Assembly: GCA_902793295.1 (NCBI GenBank)
Contig: CADBDA010000011.1
Span: forward strand, 1 to 64,000
From: an uncultured Bacteroidota bacterium
GTDB taxonomy: Bacteria > Bacteroidota > Bacteroidia > Bacteroidales > P3
Length of the DNA stretch: 64,000 nucleotides
Direction of reading: 5' to 3'
The notes beneath the pieces were generated by a model. That model saw only the letters and a list, made by a program, of their open reading frames with translations, was not told the origin of the DNA and did not search any database. The position numbers and the translations under genes are program-made. Of this stretch, positions 32,776 to 42,409 are shown piece after piece (the first letter of the stretch is position 1; each line of letters opens with the position of its first letter).

Positions 32776-35673
32776 TCATGATTTTCTTGCATTTTTTTTT
32801 GTTCGCTTTGGCGTTTTGCTTTTGTCGGGATGGCACGATCGGGTGAAGGGACAATAGGCGCAGCTTTTGTTTGCCGATTTGGGTTTGGCGACGAAAGGTG
32901 TGTTGGGGTCAAGCATTTCAGATAGGAGCGATTTTAGCATCAACTCGAACTTGTCAATGTCGGAATGGTCCAACAGCAGCTTCCCGTTCCATGAAGCGGG
33001 GAGGAAGTCGGCCCGCAGTTGCTGCAGGGGGAAGATGCCCGACGAAAAGGGCTTTTCATAGTGAAACGAACGGCAGAAGAGCCATGCGTAGGTCATCACC
33101 TGGAACCATTTGTCCGATACGTCGCGGAAATCGACCCCCTCGCAGTCGACGTGCAGTTCTTTCTTGTCGACAGCGCCCGATTTGTAGTCGGCCACCCGCA
33201 AGTGTCCTTCTACGGTGTCGATACGGTCGGCAGTGCCTTTGATGGTGACTGTTTCGTTGATGCCGAAATCGTTGAGGACTAATGGTATGGCCATCTCGTG
33301 TTCGGTCATTTCAATGTGGATGGTGTGGCCCTTTTCCAAGTATTGTATCTCCTTCTCCAGAAAACGGCGTATCTGTGTCTTGGCCACCTCGAGGTAGAGG
33401 TGGTTCTTGCCTTCGCTGCTGCGTTTTTTTAGGGCGTTGGACTTGTATTTCTCGTCGGTGACGGCATCCAGCTGCTCCAGTGCCGTGCGGAGGGTTTGTT
33501 CCCGTATCTGGCGGTCAGTGTCCAGATTGTATATCTCGCACAAGCAGTCGTGGATGAAGGTGCCCAGCTCGTTCGACTCAAGGTCTTCGGATACTGTTTC
33601 TTGTTCGCGGGCGCCCATCACATCTTGCAGGAAAAAGAGCATCGGGCAGCTGCGGTAGCGGTTCAGCGCCGAGGGCGAGAATCCTGTGGCAGCCATGTCG
33701 TGCAGCCGCTGAAGGATGTCGGGTCCCTTGGGGGCAGTGCTGACTGTTGGAATGGTGGGCAGACGTTGTATGGTCGAGACGGTCTCCTCGTCGATGACGA
33801 TGTTGGGGTAGCGCAGCGCCAGTTCGTTCTTCAGCTGCATAATGAAGCGGCTTGGTTCGCCCTTGCCCATACCGCCCGACTCGGAGCTGTAGAGCAGCCA
33901 TGCCTCGTCGGTGCGTTGCAGCATGCGGTAAAAATGGTAGGAGTAGACGGCCTCTTTCTCTTTGAAGGTGGGCAACTGATAGGCTTCGTTCTTCTTTAGA
34001 GCGTAAGGAATTAGTGAGTTGTCGTTCTTTCCCGATGGCAAGATGCCTTCGTTGACCGAGAGCATGATGATGCGGTCGAAGTCCAAACTGCGTGTTTCCA
34101 GAACGCCCAGCAGCTGCAGACCTGTCACCGGTTGTCCGATGAACGAGATGGAACGCCGTTGCGCCATGCGGTCGTAGACTTTCTGGAGTGTGCTGATGCT
34201 GCCAATGAATTGGTGCTCTGTTTGTAACTTTCTGAAGTAGTCGACAATCTGCATCAGACAGGCGAGGGATTCTTGTTCTTTGGTGTTGTCTTCCAGCGCG
34301 TTGTTGTTGACCAGAATGGAGGCGGTTTGTCGCAGTATGTCGAAGACCTCCATGATGGTGGGGGTGCTGCTTTGGAAAAGGTGGTTGGCGCGGTCGTCGT
34401 GGAGGATGCCCGACATCAGCTCGCGGGCTTCGTCGGGACTGAGGTAGATGATTTTCCCATCGTTCAACGTTTTGGTTATTTGACTATGCAAATCGCTGCA
34501 TCCAAGTGCTTTGGAAAATATTTGGCATGAGCAGATTGTGGTCAGGTCGTTGTGGTGGAAGCGGCCGTTTTTGCTGCTGTAGTTGTAGAGCGAAAGGATG
34601 GCAGAAGCTAGTTTGTGCGTTTCGGAATAGGTGTAGGGGTACCCCATGGTCACATTGGCCTTGTCGACCTTTTCTGGCAGCGCGTTCAGCATGGGCAACA
34701 GCAGATGCTCGTCGGCAAGCACCACTGCGGTCTTCTCGAGGGCGGTTTCGGGGGATTTTGGGTCGTTTGTGGTTTCTTCTTTTTCCGCTGTTTCGATGAT
34801 GGATTCCAGCAGGTGTCCGGCCTTGACGGTTTGCAGGACGTTCTCGGGACAGTTGACGATGTGTATATGCTTCTTTTTCTCGGCGAAATGCGCTTCAAAG
34901 GGTCCGATGCCTGCAAAGGTCTTGGCGTGCTTTCTTAGAAAGAGTCCTGCCTCTTGGTGTTCGTCGTTGAAGTAGTAGTCGTCGCCGTCAACCAACAGGT
35001 GTCCCTGCCCTTCGCCGATGAAATGTTTGATGATGGTCTTTTCACTGGTCGACAGGGCGTTGAATCCGACGAAGTATACTTGTTTCTCATGAATGTTTGG
35101 GGCTAAAGTGGCAATGTTTTCAGCCACGTGGCGATAGGCCATCCCCATGTAAGCGCGTCCTTGCAGGGTCAACGTCTGCCGCAGTTGGCTATAGTAATCG
35201 TACAGCGAGTTGAAGAAGGCCAGATATTTTTCTTGGAAGGGGGTGAGGTTGTCACCGGTGTCGGGTTCCCATTCGCCCAGCCGCTTGTGTTCCTTCAGGG
35301 TGTTGAAGAGGCTGCGGGCGTCGACCATGTAGAGGTCGATCTCGGAGAAGTCGCCCAGCATCATCATGCCGAAAGACATGAACTCCTCAAAGGTTTGGAA
35401 TCTTCGGTCGGGACCCTCTTTTTGGCAGTGAATGTCGTAGAGTTCGAAGAGCATCAACTCCTGTGGTGCGATTTGCAACATGCCCAGTTCGTTGATCAGG
35501 TCGTCGATGCCGATGATGCGTGGCAGGAAGAATGGCCTGGAGTCCATGCCGATGAGTTCTTCGGTGAGGAAACGTCCCGCACGACGGTTGTTGAACACCA
35601 CCAACACCTCGTCCATGTGGCCGTGGTGACGGTTCCATAGGTGTTGTGCTATTTGGTGTAGAAAAGAGTCCAT
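32776..35673 (-). CDS. AddB-like PD-(D/E)XK nuclease / inactive helicase protein
   Basis: 965 residues. The N-terminal two thirds resemble an SF1 helicase shell without a proper Walker A (FNNRRAGRFL replaces it), as in AddB. The C-terminal nuclease domain (about 690-950) has ALNRYRSCPMLFFLQDVMG with the first iron-sulfur Cys, FIHDCLCEIYN, GTADRIDTVEGHLRVADYKS (Asp ... Asp-x-Lys site) and CAYCPFTRSC (C-x2-C-x5-C), completing a four-Cys Fe-S site. AddAB resects double-strand breaks. The AddA helicase that usually neighbours it is not adjacent; a sugar nucleotidyltransferase gene lies 39 bp upstream. The tail is very basic (KRTKKNARKS). Confidence 0.87.
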   Translation of the reverse strand: MDSFLHQIAQHLWNRHHGHMDEVLVVFNNRRAGRFLTEELIGMDSRPFFLPRIIGIDDLINELGMLQIAPQELMLFELYDIHCQKEGPDRRFQTFEEFMSFGMMMLGDFSEIDLYMVDARSLFNTLKEHKRLGEWEPDTGDNLTPFQEKYLAFFNSLYDYYSQLRQTLTLQGRAYMGMAYRHVAENIATLAPNIHEKQVYFVGFNALSTSEKTIIKHFIGEGQGHLLVDGDDYYFNDEHQEAGLFLRKHAKTFAGIGPFEAHFAEKKKHIHIVNCPENVLQTVKAGHLLESIIETAEKEETTNDPKSPETALEKTAVVLADEHLLLPMLNALPEKVDKANVTMGYPYTYSETHKLASAILSLYNYSSKNGRFHHNDLTTICSCQIFSKALGCSDLHSQITKTLNDGKIIYLSPDEARELMSGILHDDRANHLFQSSTPTIMEVFDILRQTASILVNNNALEDNTKEQESLACLMQIVDYFRKLQTEHQFIGSISTLQKVYDRMAQRRSISFIGQPVTGLQLLGVLETRSLDFDRIIMLSVNEGILPSGKNDNSLIPYALKKNEAYQLPTFKEKEAVYSYHFYRMLQRTDEAWLLYSSESGGMGKGEPSRFIMQLKNELALRYPNIVIDEETVSTIQRLPTIPTVSTAPKGPDILQRLHDMAATGFSPSALNRYRSCPMLFFLQDVMGAREQETVSEDLESNELGTFIHDCLCEIYNLDTDRQIREQTLRTALEQLDAVTDEKYKSNALKKRSSEGKNHLYLEVAKTQIRRFLEKEIQYLEKGHTIHIEMTEHEMAIPLVLNDFGINETVTIKGTADRIDTVEGHLRVADYKSGAVDKKELHVDCEGVDFRDVSDKWFQVMTYAWLFCRSFHYEKPFSSGIFPLQQLRADFLPASWNGKLLLDHSDIDKFELMLKSLLSEMLDPNTPFVAKPKSANKSCAYCPFTRSCHPDKSKTPKRTKKNARKS

Positions 35674-35712
35674 AACTGATGTGGCGAATGTTTTTGTTTG
35701 TAAAACAGCATT

Positions 35713-36441
35713 TTATAATTTGTTCAAGTGCATAAAGTCGGAGGCTTTGGCGAGTGTTTCCGGTTTGCCGACATCCAGCCATTGCGATGGATTGTGTTCG
35801 AAGGTGCGGATGGGATGCGATGACGCCAGCTTCAGATACTCAGGCATGATGGGGTAGGGGTGGTCGGCGTTGGGAAGGAGGTCGAGCAGCTCCTTCTGCA
35901 CGAGGGCGATGCCGCTGAAGGCCAACGGGTGTGTGTCGCTTTTGGGCGTCGAGGCCCATCGGTAGCTGTCGGTGCTTACCTGATGCCATCCGTGCAGGCT
36001 CCCGTCGGAACCTACCAACAGTTGGCGGTCGGTGGTGCGCCGGCTGGCCGCCAGCGTAGCCCAGCTGCCGGCTGCATCATGCTGTTGTCGCAGGGCGCAG
36101 AGGTCTATGGTGGAGAGGATGTCGACGTTGTACACCAGCAGGCTTTCGCCGCGAAGCAGGGTGGAGGCTTTCTTCAGGGCACCACCGGTGTCGAGCAGCA
36201 GGTCGCTTTCGTCAGATATCTCGATGTCGGCATCCCAGGGGCGGCTGGCAATGAAGTCCTTCACCATCGGGGCGAAGTGGTGCACATTGACGATGATATG
36301 GTCGTGCCCCGTCCGGATGAGGTGTTGGAGGTTTATTTCCAGCAGGGTCCGATGGCCGATAGCCACAAGGGCTTTGGGCCGGTCGTCGGTCAGCGGGCGG
36401 AGTCGGGTGCCCAATCCAGCGGCGAGAAGAAGCGCTTCCAT
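35713..36441 (-). CDS. Sugar-1-phosphate nucleotidyltransferase (MurU-like)
   Basis: 242 residues from MEALLLAAGLGTRLRPLT, the signature of NTP-sugar transferases (GLGTRLRPL plus RPKALVAIG). Further motifs: LLLDTGGALKKAST, YNVDILSTIDL (metal-binding Asp), and FSGIALVQKEL. Size and pattern are closest to MurU/HddC-like enzymes that make UDP-MurNAc or GDP-sugars; exact substrate is open. The MurU partner kinase AmgK is not adjacent. Divergent from the polysaccharide locus across a 206-bp gap, which may be relevant. The longer frame to 36597 has no family match. Confidence 0.8.
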   Translation of the reverse strand: MEALLLAAGLGTRLRPLTDDRPKALVAIGHRTLLEINLQHLIRTGHDHIIVNVHHFAPMVKDFIASRPWDADIEISDESDLLLDTGGALKKASTLLRGESLLVYNVDILSTIDLCALRQQHDAAGSWATLAASRRTTDRQLLVGSDGSLHGWHQVSTDSYRWASTPKSDTHPLAFSGIALVQKELLDLLPNADHPYPIMPEYLKLASSHPIRTFEHNPSQWLDVGKPETLAKASDFMHLNKL

Positions 36442-36509
36442 GGTTGTCGTTTTTTTTAGTCGTGATAACGTCGAAAAGCGATTGAAATTGTTTGATTTTT
36501 TTGAAATTA

Positions 36510-36542
36510 TTTGGCGTGGTAACTTATTTTTTTGTAACTTTG
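36510..36542 (+). promoter_or_regulatory. Promoter of the exopolysaccharide locus
   Basis: TTTG (36510-36513), a 21-bp spacer, and TAACTTTG (36535-36542) followed by C fit the full Bacteroidota promoter. The expected leader is about 100 nt. No upxY/upxZ-type regulator gene precedes the locus. Confidence 0.8.
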
Positions 36543-36647
36543 CATTTCGATTCTTTCCGTTGTGTATGCGGCGGATAGATAAAATGTATTGATACATAAA
36601 GGTTTGAGAAAAATATTAAATTAGTCATATTATAAAAATAATTCAAA

Positions 36648-37469
36648 ATGCAGATGAAGACCAAGCTCCTATTGCCTGCCGCAGCGTTGTTGTTGATGCT
36701 TACCGCATGTGGCCCCGAGCGTGAAATTGCCTATGTGAAGGATGCCACCCGAGATTCTTCGATGACCCTTGCCGGTGAATTTTCCAAGGGCATTCAGGCT
36801 AACGATATTCTCTACATCTACGTAGAGAGCCAGACACCGTTAGCCACCGTCTCTTTCAATCAGGAAACCAACAAGTCGGCCGTGAGTGCCACGGGGGCTG
36901 TCATCAACCCCGGTTCGTCCAATGTACAGGGTTACCTGGTGAACCAGGACGGATACATCACCTTCCCGGTGTTGGGCAAATTGAAGGTGCTGGGTCTGAC
37001 CCACGCCGAGCTGGCCAAGCAGTTGGAAGACCGGCTGGTGGCTGAAGGCCATGTGACAGATCCTGTCGTCACAGTGAAACTGATGAATTTCCGCGTCTGC
37101 GTATTGGGCGATGTGGCCCGTCCCGGCCAACTCGTGGTGCAGGGCGAACGTCTTACCATCTTTGAGGCTCTGAGTATGGTCGGCGACTTGACCATCTACG
37201 GCCAGCGCGAAAATGTGACCGTCATCCGCGAGGAGAACGGCCAGCGTGTCATCGGCACCCTCGACTTGACCAAGCAGGATGTGTTCAATTCCCCCTACTA
37301 CTATCTGCACCAGAACGACGTGGTCTATGTGGAACCTAACGGCCGCAAGAAACGCAACGCCGACTACGACCCGATGATTATGACCTACATCTCTACGGGC
37401 CTGTCTGTGTTGTCGACCTTCGCTTCGATGTTCTACTACTACACCCTGTCCAAACACTACAGCAAGTAA
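36648..37469 (+). CDS. Polysaccharide export lipoprotein (Wza/OPX family)
   Basis: 273 residues. Lipobox LLLMLTAC (Cys about 21). Poly_export domain about 45-150 (IQANDILYIYVESQTPL; GYLVNQDGYITFPVLGKLKV) and an SLBB domain about 155-240 (VCVLGDVARPGQLVV; TIFEALSMVGDLTIYGQREN). One hydrophobic segment near the C-terminus (LSVLSTFASMFYYYTL) could cross the outer membrane. This forms the outer-membrane exit of Wzx/Wzy-type capsule or EPS machines. First gene of the locus; the kinase follows at 46 bp. Confidence 0.93.
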   Translation: MQMKTKLLLPAAALLLMLTACGPEREIAYVKDATRDSSMTLAGEFSKGIQANDILYIYVESQTPLATVSFNQETNKSAVSATGAVINPGSSNVQGYLVNQDGYITFPVLGKLKVLGLTHAELAKQLEDRLVAEGHVTDPVVTVKLMNFRVCVLGDVARPGQLVVQGERLTIFEALSMVGDLTIYGQRENVTVIREENGQRVIGTLDLTKQDVFNSPYYYLHQNDVVYVEPNGRKKRNADYDPMIMTYISTGLSVLSTFASMFYYYTLSKHYSK

Positions 37470-37515
37470 CATTAAAAAACAACTATTACTCCCGACGTAG
37501 AAAAATAAAGCACTT

Positions 37516-39966
37516 ATGGATAATACTCAAGTCACAAATCAACAACAAAACCCGTCTCAGGAAAATGAGAGCGCCATCTCGTTGCGGGACATCGTATTTA
37601 TCGTACTCAACAATTGGTACTGGTTTGTCATCTCGGTGATCCTCGCCCTTGTGGTCACGGCATTTGTCTACAAGTCGAAACCGAAGGCTTTCACCGATAA
37701 CGCCACGATATTGCTTCGCGACGACAACAACGGCAAGGTGGGCAACCGCCAGAATATGGACGCCATCTTCGCCAATATGGGATTCGACAACAGCTCGCTG
37801 TCGCTCGAAAACGAAATCTATATCATCAAGTCGACGCCGCTCCTGATGAAAACCGCCGGCCGTCTGGGCATGGATAGCTGGTGCAGCCGCAACTCCCCCT
37901 TCCGCAAAATTTCGTACTATAAGGACCGTCCAATGAGCCTCAAAATGTTCAATATGCAGGTGGACAGCGTCCAGTTGGCCCTCTCGCTCGAGGTGACTCC
38001 CCGCGACAAGGACAACTACGAATACCGCATCATTTCATTCAACGGCAACAAGGTGAGGGGCGATAAGAATACCGCTTCCTTCAACCAGATTGTAAAGGTG
38101 AACGAATACTGCAGCTTCGCTATCGAGAAAACCGAGAATTTTGGTGGTCGCGACATCGATGTCACCTTCGATATGGGCTATTCGCCGCTCTACAACGTGG
38201 CCAAGAGCATGCAGCATCGTCTCAATGTGTCTCGTGTCGACAAGATCGCTTCCATCATCTCCATCTCCTTCACCGATGCCAATGCCAACCGCACCCGCGA
38301 GGTGGTCGACACCCTCATCGCTGTCTACAATGAGGATGTCATCAACGACAAGAATATGGTGGCCCAAAAGACCGAGCAGTTCATCGACGACCGTATCGCT
38401 CTTATCTATAACGAGCTGAGTGCCGTCGACGCTCGCGTGGAGTCTTTGCAGAAAAGCTCCAATGTGCCTGATGTGGCTTCGGCCAGCGGTACCATCCTCC
38501 AAACCGGCATGCGCTACAACGATGAGGTGGTGAGCCTGGAGGCCGAAAAGAATATGATCATTTACATCAAGGACTACGTCGAAGACCACAGCCACGACAC
38601 CGAACTGATTCCGTCACTGATCATCAGCGATGCCGGCGTGCAGAACTTGATCAATGTCTACAACCAGCAGCTGCTCAGCTACCAGAAGCTGATTCAGGGT
38701 GCCGGTGCCAACAACCCCATCGCGAAAAACACGCTTCAGGAACTCACCTCCACTCGCGAAGCTATCCATTCATCGGTGCTCAACTTGTTGAATAGTGTCA
38801 ACATGAAACTTCAGAAAGCCCGCCAGCAGGAACAGCGCTCGCAGCGTCAGATCAGCAACCTGCCTACTCAGAACAAGGCGGTCAACGAAGTGACTCGCGA
38901 ACAGAAAATTAAGGAGGAACTATACCTCTACTTGCTCAGCAAACGTGAAGAGAACGCCATGAACTTGGCTGTCACTGTGGCTAACGCCAAGGTGGTTGAA
39001 AGCGCTGCCCAGGTGAAAGTGGGCCCCAGCCTGATGATGTTCGCCCTCGTGGGTCTTGTGCTGGGTCTGGCCATCCCCGCTCTGGTGATGTTCTGCATCT
39101 CGTTCTTCAACACCAAACTGCGTGGCAAACCCGATGTCGAGAAGGCATTGAGCATCCCCGTGCTGGGTGAGATACCTTCCAAACCCGAAAGCCGCGTAAA
39201 GGATGAAGTCATCGTCACCGCTACGGGTACCGACACCATTACCGAGGCATTCCGCATCTTGCATTCCAATATACCGTTCTTCCTCAACGATGCCGACAAG
39301 AAGGTGCTGCAGACCGTTTCGACTATGCCTGGCGAAGGTAAGTCGTTCGTCTCCATCAACCTGGCGCTTTCGTTGGCCTATACCGGCAAGAAGACCATTC
39401 TGGTCGACCTCGACTTGCGCAAACGCAGTACATCAAAGACCATCGACCGCCACAACAGAATGGGTGTCATCCATTACCTGCTGGGTAAGGAAGAGAGCGT
39501 GGAGAATGTGATCACCCACAGCGAGTCGTCAGAGAATCTGGACTACATCGTCTGCGAGAAGACACCGCCTAACGCTACCCAGCTGCTGATGAACGGCCGC
39601 TTTGAGAATTTGGTGAAGTATTTGCGCGAAAACTACGACTACGTCATCCTCGACACCACTCCTGCTCAAATTGTCGCCGACGCGGCCATCGTCAACCGCT
39701 ACGCCGACTTGACCATGTACATTATGCGCGTGGGCAAGGTGAGCAAGGCCGCATTCCCCTTCATCCAGGAACTCAACGACAAGCAGAAGTTCAAGAATAT
39801 GGCCATCGTGCTTACCGACATGCCGCTTATCAAGAAACGTTACGGCGGTTATGGTTACGGTTATGGCTACGGCTACGGTTACGGCTATGGTTACGGCTAT
39901 GGTTACGGTTATGGCTACGGCTATGGCGACGACAGCGAAAACGAGAAAGAGAACAAAGAGAAGTAG
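37516..39966 (+). CDS. Tyrosine autokinase / chain-length regulator (Wzc family)
   Basis: 816 residues. N-terminal Wzz part with the first membrane helix (NWYWFVISVILALVVTAFVY, about 36-55), a long periplasmic coiled-coil region, a second helix (MMFALVGLVLGLAIPALVMF, about 515-535), then the cytosolic BY-kinase: Walker A STMPGEGKSFVSINLALS, A' ILVDLDLRK, Walker B YVILDTTP. The tail is YGG followed by 13 Tyr-Gly pairs and DDSENEKENKEK; tyrosine-rich tails are the autophosphorylation site in this family. It controls polymer length and export with the Wza protein. No Wzb-type phosphatase gene was seen in the locus. Confidence 0.95.
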   Translation: MDNTQVTNQQQNPSQENESAISLRDIVFIVLNNWYWFVISVILALVVTAFVYKSKPKAFTDNATILLRDDNNGKVGNRQNMDAIFANMGFDNSSLSLENEIYIIKSTPLLMKTAGRLGMDSWCSRNSPFRKISYYKDRPMSLKMFNMQVDSVQLALSLEVTPRDKDNYEYRIISFNGNKVRGDKNTASFNQIVKVNEYCSFAIEKTENFGGRDIDVTFDMGYSPLYNVAKSMQHRLNVSRVDKIASIISISFTDANANRTREVVDTLIAVYNEDVINDKNMVAQKTEQFIDDRIALIYNELSAVDARVESLQKSSNVPDVASASGTILQTGMRYNDEVVSLEAEKNMIIYIKDYVEDHSHDTELIPSLIISDAGVQNLINVYNQQLLSYQKLIQGAGANNPIAKNTLQELTSTREAIHSSVLNLLNSVNMKLQKARQQEQRSQRQISNLPTQNKAVNEVTREQKIKEELYLYLLSKREENAMNLAVTVANAKVVESAAQVKVGPSLMMFALVGLVLGLAIPALVMFCISFFNTKLRGKPDVEKALSIPVLGEIPSKPESRVKDEVIVTATGTDTITEAFRILHSNIPFFLNDADKKVLQTVSTMPGEGKSFVSINLALSLAYTGKKTILVDLDLRKRSTSKTIDRHNRMGVIHYLLGKEESVENVITHSESSENLDYIVCEKTPPNATQLLMNGRFENLVKYLRENYDYVILDTTPAQIVADAAIVNRYADLTMYIMRVGKVSKAAFPFIQELNDKQKFKNMAIVLTDMPLIKKRYGGYGYGYGYGYGYGYGYGYGYGYGYGYGDDSENEKENKEK
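39850..39927 (+). repeat. Hexanucleotide repeat TAYGGY x13 coding (Tyr-Gly)13
   Basis: Thirteen consecutive 6-bp units of TAY GGY code the kinase tail; one more Tyr codon is at 39841. Wobble bases vary (TAT/TAC, GGT/GGC), so the tract is imperfect at DNA level but keeps phase throughout. Confidence 0.95.
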
Positions 39967-39972
39967 CAAATC

Positions 39973-40848
39973 ATGAAAGGTATCGTTTTGGCCGGTGGCT
40001 CCGGCACCCGTCTGTATCCTATCACCAAGGGGGTGAGCAAACAGTTGCTGCCCATCTACGACAAACCGATGGTCTACTATCCCATCTCGGCGTTGATGTT
40101 GGCTGGCATACGCGACATACTGATCATCTCGACCCCCTTCGACCTGCCTGCTTTCCGCAGGCTGCTGGGCGACGGTTCGGACTACGGTGTGCATTTCTCC
40201 TATGCTGAACAGCCGTCTCCCGATGGGTTGGCTCAGGCGTTCATCATCGGCGAGGAGTTCATTGGCGACGATTCCGTCTGCCTGGTCTTGGGCGACAATA
40301 TTTTCCAGGGCAACGGCTTCTCGAAACTGCTTCGTGAGGCGGTGCGCGCTGCGGAAGAGGAGCAGAAAGCCACCGTTTTCGGTTATTGGGTTGCCGACCC
40401 GCAACGTTACGGCGTGGCCGAATTCGACCAGCAGGGCAATGTGCTGTCCATTGAAGAGAAGCCTCAACAACCCAAGTCCAACTATGCTGTCGTGGGACTT
40501 TATTTCTATCCCAACAAGGTGGTGCGCGTGGCCAAGCAGATCAAACCTTCGGCACGTGGCGAATTGGAGATTACCAGCGTCAATCAGGCTTTCTTGAATG
40601 ATGGCGAACTGAAGGTGCAGCTGTTGGGCCGCGGATTTGCATGGCTCGACACTGGTACCCACGATTCGCTGTCTGAGGCGTCGACGTTTATCGAGGTCAT
40701 CGAGAAACGCCAGGGCTTGAAGATCGCCTGTCTGGAAAGCATCGCCTACGAAAAGGGATGGATCAACGATGAGGAACTGCGGCGTATCGCCACCCCCATG
40801 GCCAAGAACCAGTACGGACAATACCTTCTCTCGCTGATAAAAGCATAA
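39973..40848 (+). CDS. rfbA: Glucose-1-phosphate thymidylyltransferase
   Basis: 291 residues. First step of dTDP-L-rhamnose synthesis. Signature [20 protein letters not shown], then [50 protein letters not shown] and [20 protein letters not shown]. Normal length. It starts 6 bp after the kinase stop and is followed by rfbC, rfbD and rfbB, so all four rhamnose genes are contiguous. Confidence 0.97.
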   Translation: MKGIVLAGGSGTRLYPITKGVSKQLLPIYDKPMVYYPISALMLAGIRDILIISTPFDLPAFRRLLGDGSDYGVHFSYAEQPSPDGLAQAFIIGEEFIGDDSVCLVLGDNIFQGNGFSKLLREAVRAAEEEQKATVFGYWVADPQRYGVAEFDQQGNVLSIEEKPQQPKSNYAVVGLYFYPNKVVRVAKQIKPSARGELEITSVNQAFLNDGELKVQLLGRGFAWLDTGTHDSLSEASTFIEVIEKRQGLKIACLESIAYEKGWINDEELRRIATPMAKNQYGQYLLSLIKA

Positions 40849-40913
40849 TACACTTACTACTGCCCCCGCCATAACGTGTGCGGGAACTATTATTTAAAGA
40901 ATACATTATTATA

Positions 40914-41471
40914 ATGGAAATAAAGAAAACAGATATTGACGGTGTTTTGATTGTTGAACCGACCGTGTATGGTGACGCTCGGGGTTATTTCTTCGAGAGC
41001 TTCAACGAGCGCGAGTTCCTCTCCAAGACGGGTATGCAGGTGCATTTCGTTCAGGACAACGAGTCGCGTTCCTGCTACGGTGTGGTCAGAGGGCTCCATT
41101 TCCAGCGTCCCCCTTATGCCCAAAGCAAATTGGTGCGAGTCGTGGTGGGCGAGGTGCTGGACGTGGCCGTCGATATCCGCAAGGGTTCGCCTACTTATGG
41201 CCACTACGTGGCTGTCCGTCTGTCGGCCGAAAGCCATCGGCAGTTCTTTCTGCCCCAAGGCATGGCCCATGGCTTTTCTGTGTTGAGTGATGTTGCTGTT
41301 TTCCAGTATAAATGCGATCAGTTTTATGAGCCTTCGGCTGAGGATGCCATTGCTTGGGACGACCCCCAGCTGCATATCGACTGGCAGGTGCCTCACGACA
41401 AGGTCATCCTTTCCGAAAAGGACAAGCACCATACTTGTTTGAAAGATTTCGTCAGCCCCTTCAATTTCTGA
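40914..41471 (+). CDS. rfbC: dTDP-4-dehydrorhamnose 3,5-epimerase
   Basis: 185 residues from MEIKKTDIDGVLIVEP. Cupin-fold epimerase. Motifs: DARGYFFESFNEREF, FVQDNESRSCYGVVRGLHFQ (catalytic His), GEVLDVAVDIRKGSPTYG (catalytic Asp region), QFFLPQGMAHGFSVLS and YEPSAEDAIAWDDP. A longer in-frame start (40878) would add 12 residues without family match. 65 bp after rfbA; 4 bp before rfbD. Confidence 0.95.
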   Translation: MEIKKTDIDGVLIVEPTVYGDARGYFFESFNEREFLSKTGMQVHFVQDNESRSCYGVVRGLHFQRPPYAQSKLVRVVVGEVLDVAVDIRKGSPTYGHYVAVRLSAESHRQFFLPQGMAHGFSVLSDVAVFQYKCDQFYEPSAEDAIAWDDPQLHIDWQVPHDKVILSEKDKHHTCLKDFVSPFNF

Positions 41472-41475
41472 GCCA

Positions 41476-42384
41476 ATGAAAGTACTAGTCACCGGAGCCA
41501 ATGGACAATTGGGTCGCCACATGCGACTGTTGGTGGAGGGGAATGCACCCGATGCTGTCGCGCCGTCTACGCAGCACGAATACCACTTTACCGACATCGA
41601 GGAACTGGACATCACCCGTCGTGATGCCGTCTTCAACTATGTGTTGCGTCAGGGCATCACCCTGGTGGTGAATTGCGCTGCCTATACCAATGTCGACCGG
41701 GCGGAAGAGGAAGAGTCCGTAGCTGACATGGTGAATCACCTTGCAGTACGTCATCTGGCTGATGCCATGAAGGTGAACGGCGGGACGCTTATTCATGTCT
41801 CGACAGATTATGTATTCGGAGGCGGCATGCACAATCGGCCGTGTGCCGAGGATGCTGCGGTGAATCCTACAGGTGCCTACGGACGTACCAAGCTGGCTGG
41901 CGAAAGGGCCATCGGCGAGGTGGGCTGTCACCATCTGATTCTGCGCACCGCATGGCTCTATAGCGAGTTTGGCAACAACTTTGTCAAGACCATGTTGCGC
42001 ATCATGTCCCAGCGCGAATGCTGCCAGGTGGTCTTCGACCAGGTTGGCACCCCTACCTATGCAGGCGATTTGGCTCGCGCCATTTTCGATATTGTGGAGC
42101 ACGAACGCTTCCGCGGCAACGAAGGTGTCTATCATTTTAGCAATGAGGGCGTTTGCAGCTGGTTCGACTTCGCCAAGGAGATCGCCCGTCAGTCGGGCAT
42201 CACTTCGTGCAATATCGCACCCTGCCACAGCAATGAATTCCCCAGCAAGGTGGATCGTCCTCCGTTCTCGGTGCTCGACAAAAGCAAGTTCAAACGGACA
42301 TTCGGAACGACAATTCCCTATTGGACCGATTCACTTGCCGTATGTCTCAGTAATTTACAACAAGATAATCAGACAACTCGATAA
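41476..42384 (+). CDS. rfbD: dTDP-4-dehydrorhamnose reductase
   Basis: 302 residues, extended short-chain dehydrogenase completing dTDP-L-rhamnose. N-terminal NAD(P) loop VTGANGQLGRHMR, NCAAYTNVDRAEEE, LIHVSTDYVFGG, and the YxxxK site in NPTGAYGRTKLAGE. The C-terminal substrate part holds YHFSNEGVCSWFDFAKEI and RPPFSVLDKSKF. Normal length. Confidence 0.95.
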   Translation: MKVLVTGANGQLGRHMRLLVEGNAPDAVAPSTQHEYHFTDIEELDITRRDAVFNYVLRQGITLVVNCAAYTNVDRAEEEESVADMVNHLAVRHLADAMKVNGGTLIHVSTDYVFGGGMHNRPCAEDAAVNPTGAYGRTKLAGERAIGEVGCHHLILRTAWLYSEFGNNFVKTMLRIMSQRECCQVVFDQVGTPTYAGDLARAIFDIVEHERFRGNEGVYHFSNEGVCSWFDFAKEIARQSGITSCNIAPCHSNEFPSKVDRPPFSVLDKSKFKRTFGTTIPYWTDSLAVCLSNLQQDNQTTR

Positions 42385-42409
42385 CGAAACAAAGTAAAAA
42401 TAAATTATT

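Noticed and set aside
39529..40872. 447-codon minus-strand frame with a long Ile/Val/Ala/Thr repeat
   Set aside because: The repeat is the reverse reading of the (Tyr-Gly)13 tract of the kinase, and the rest mirrors rfbA; not a membrane protein gene.
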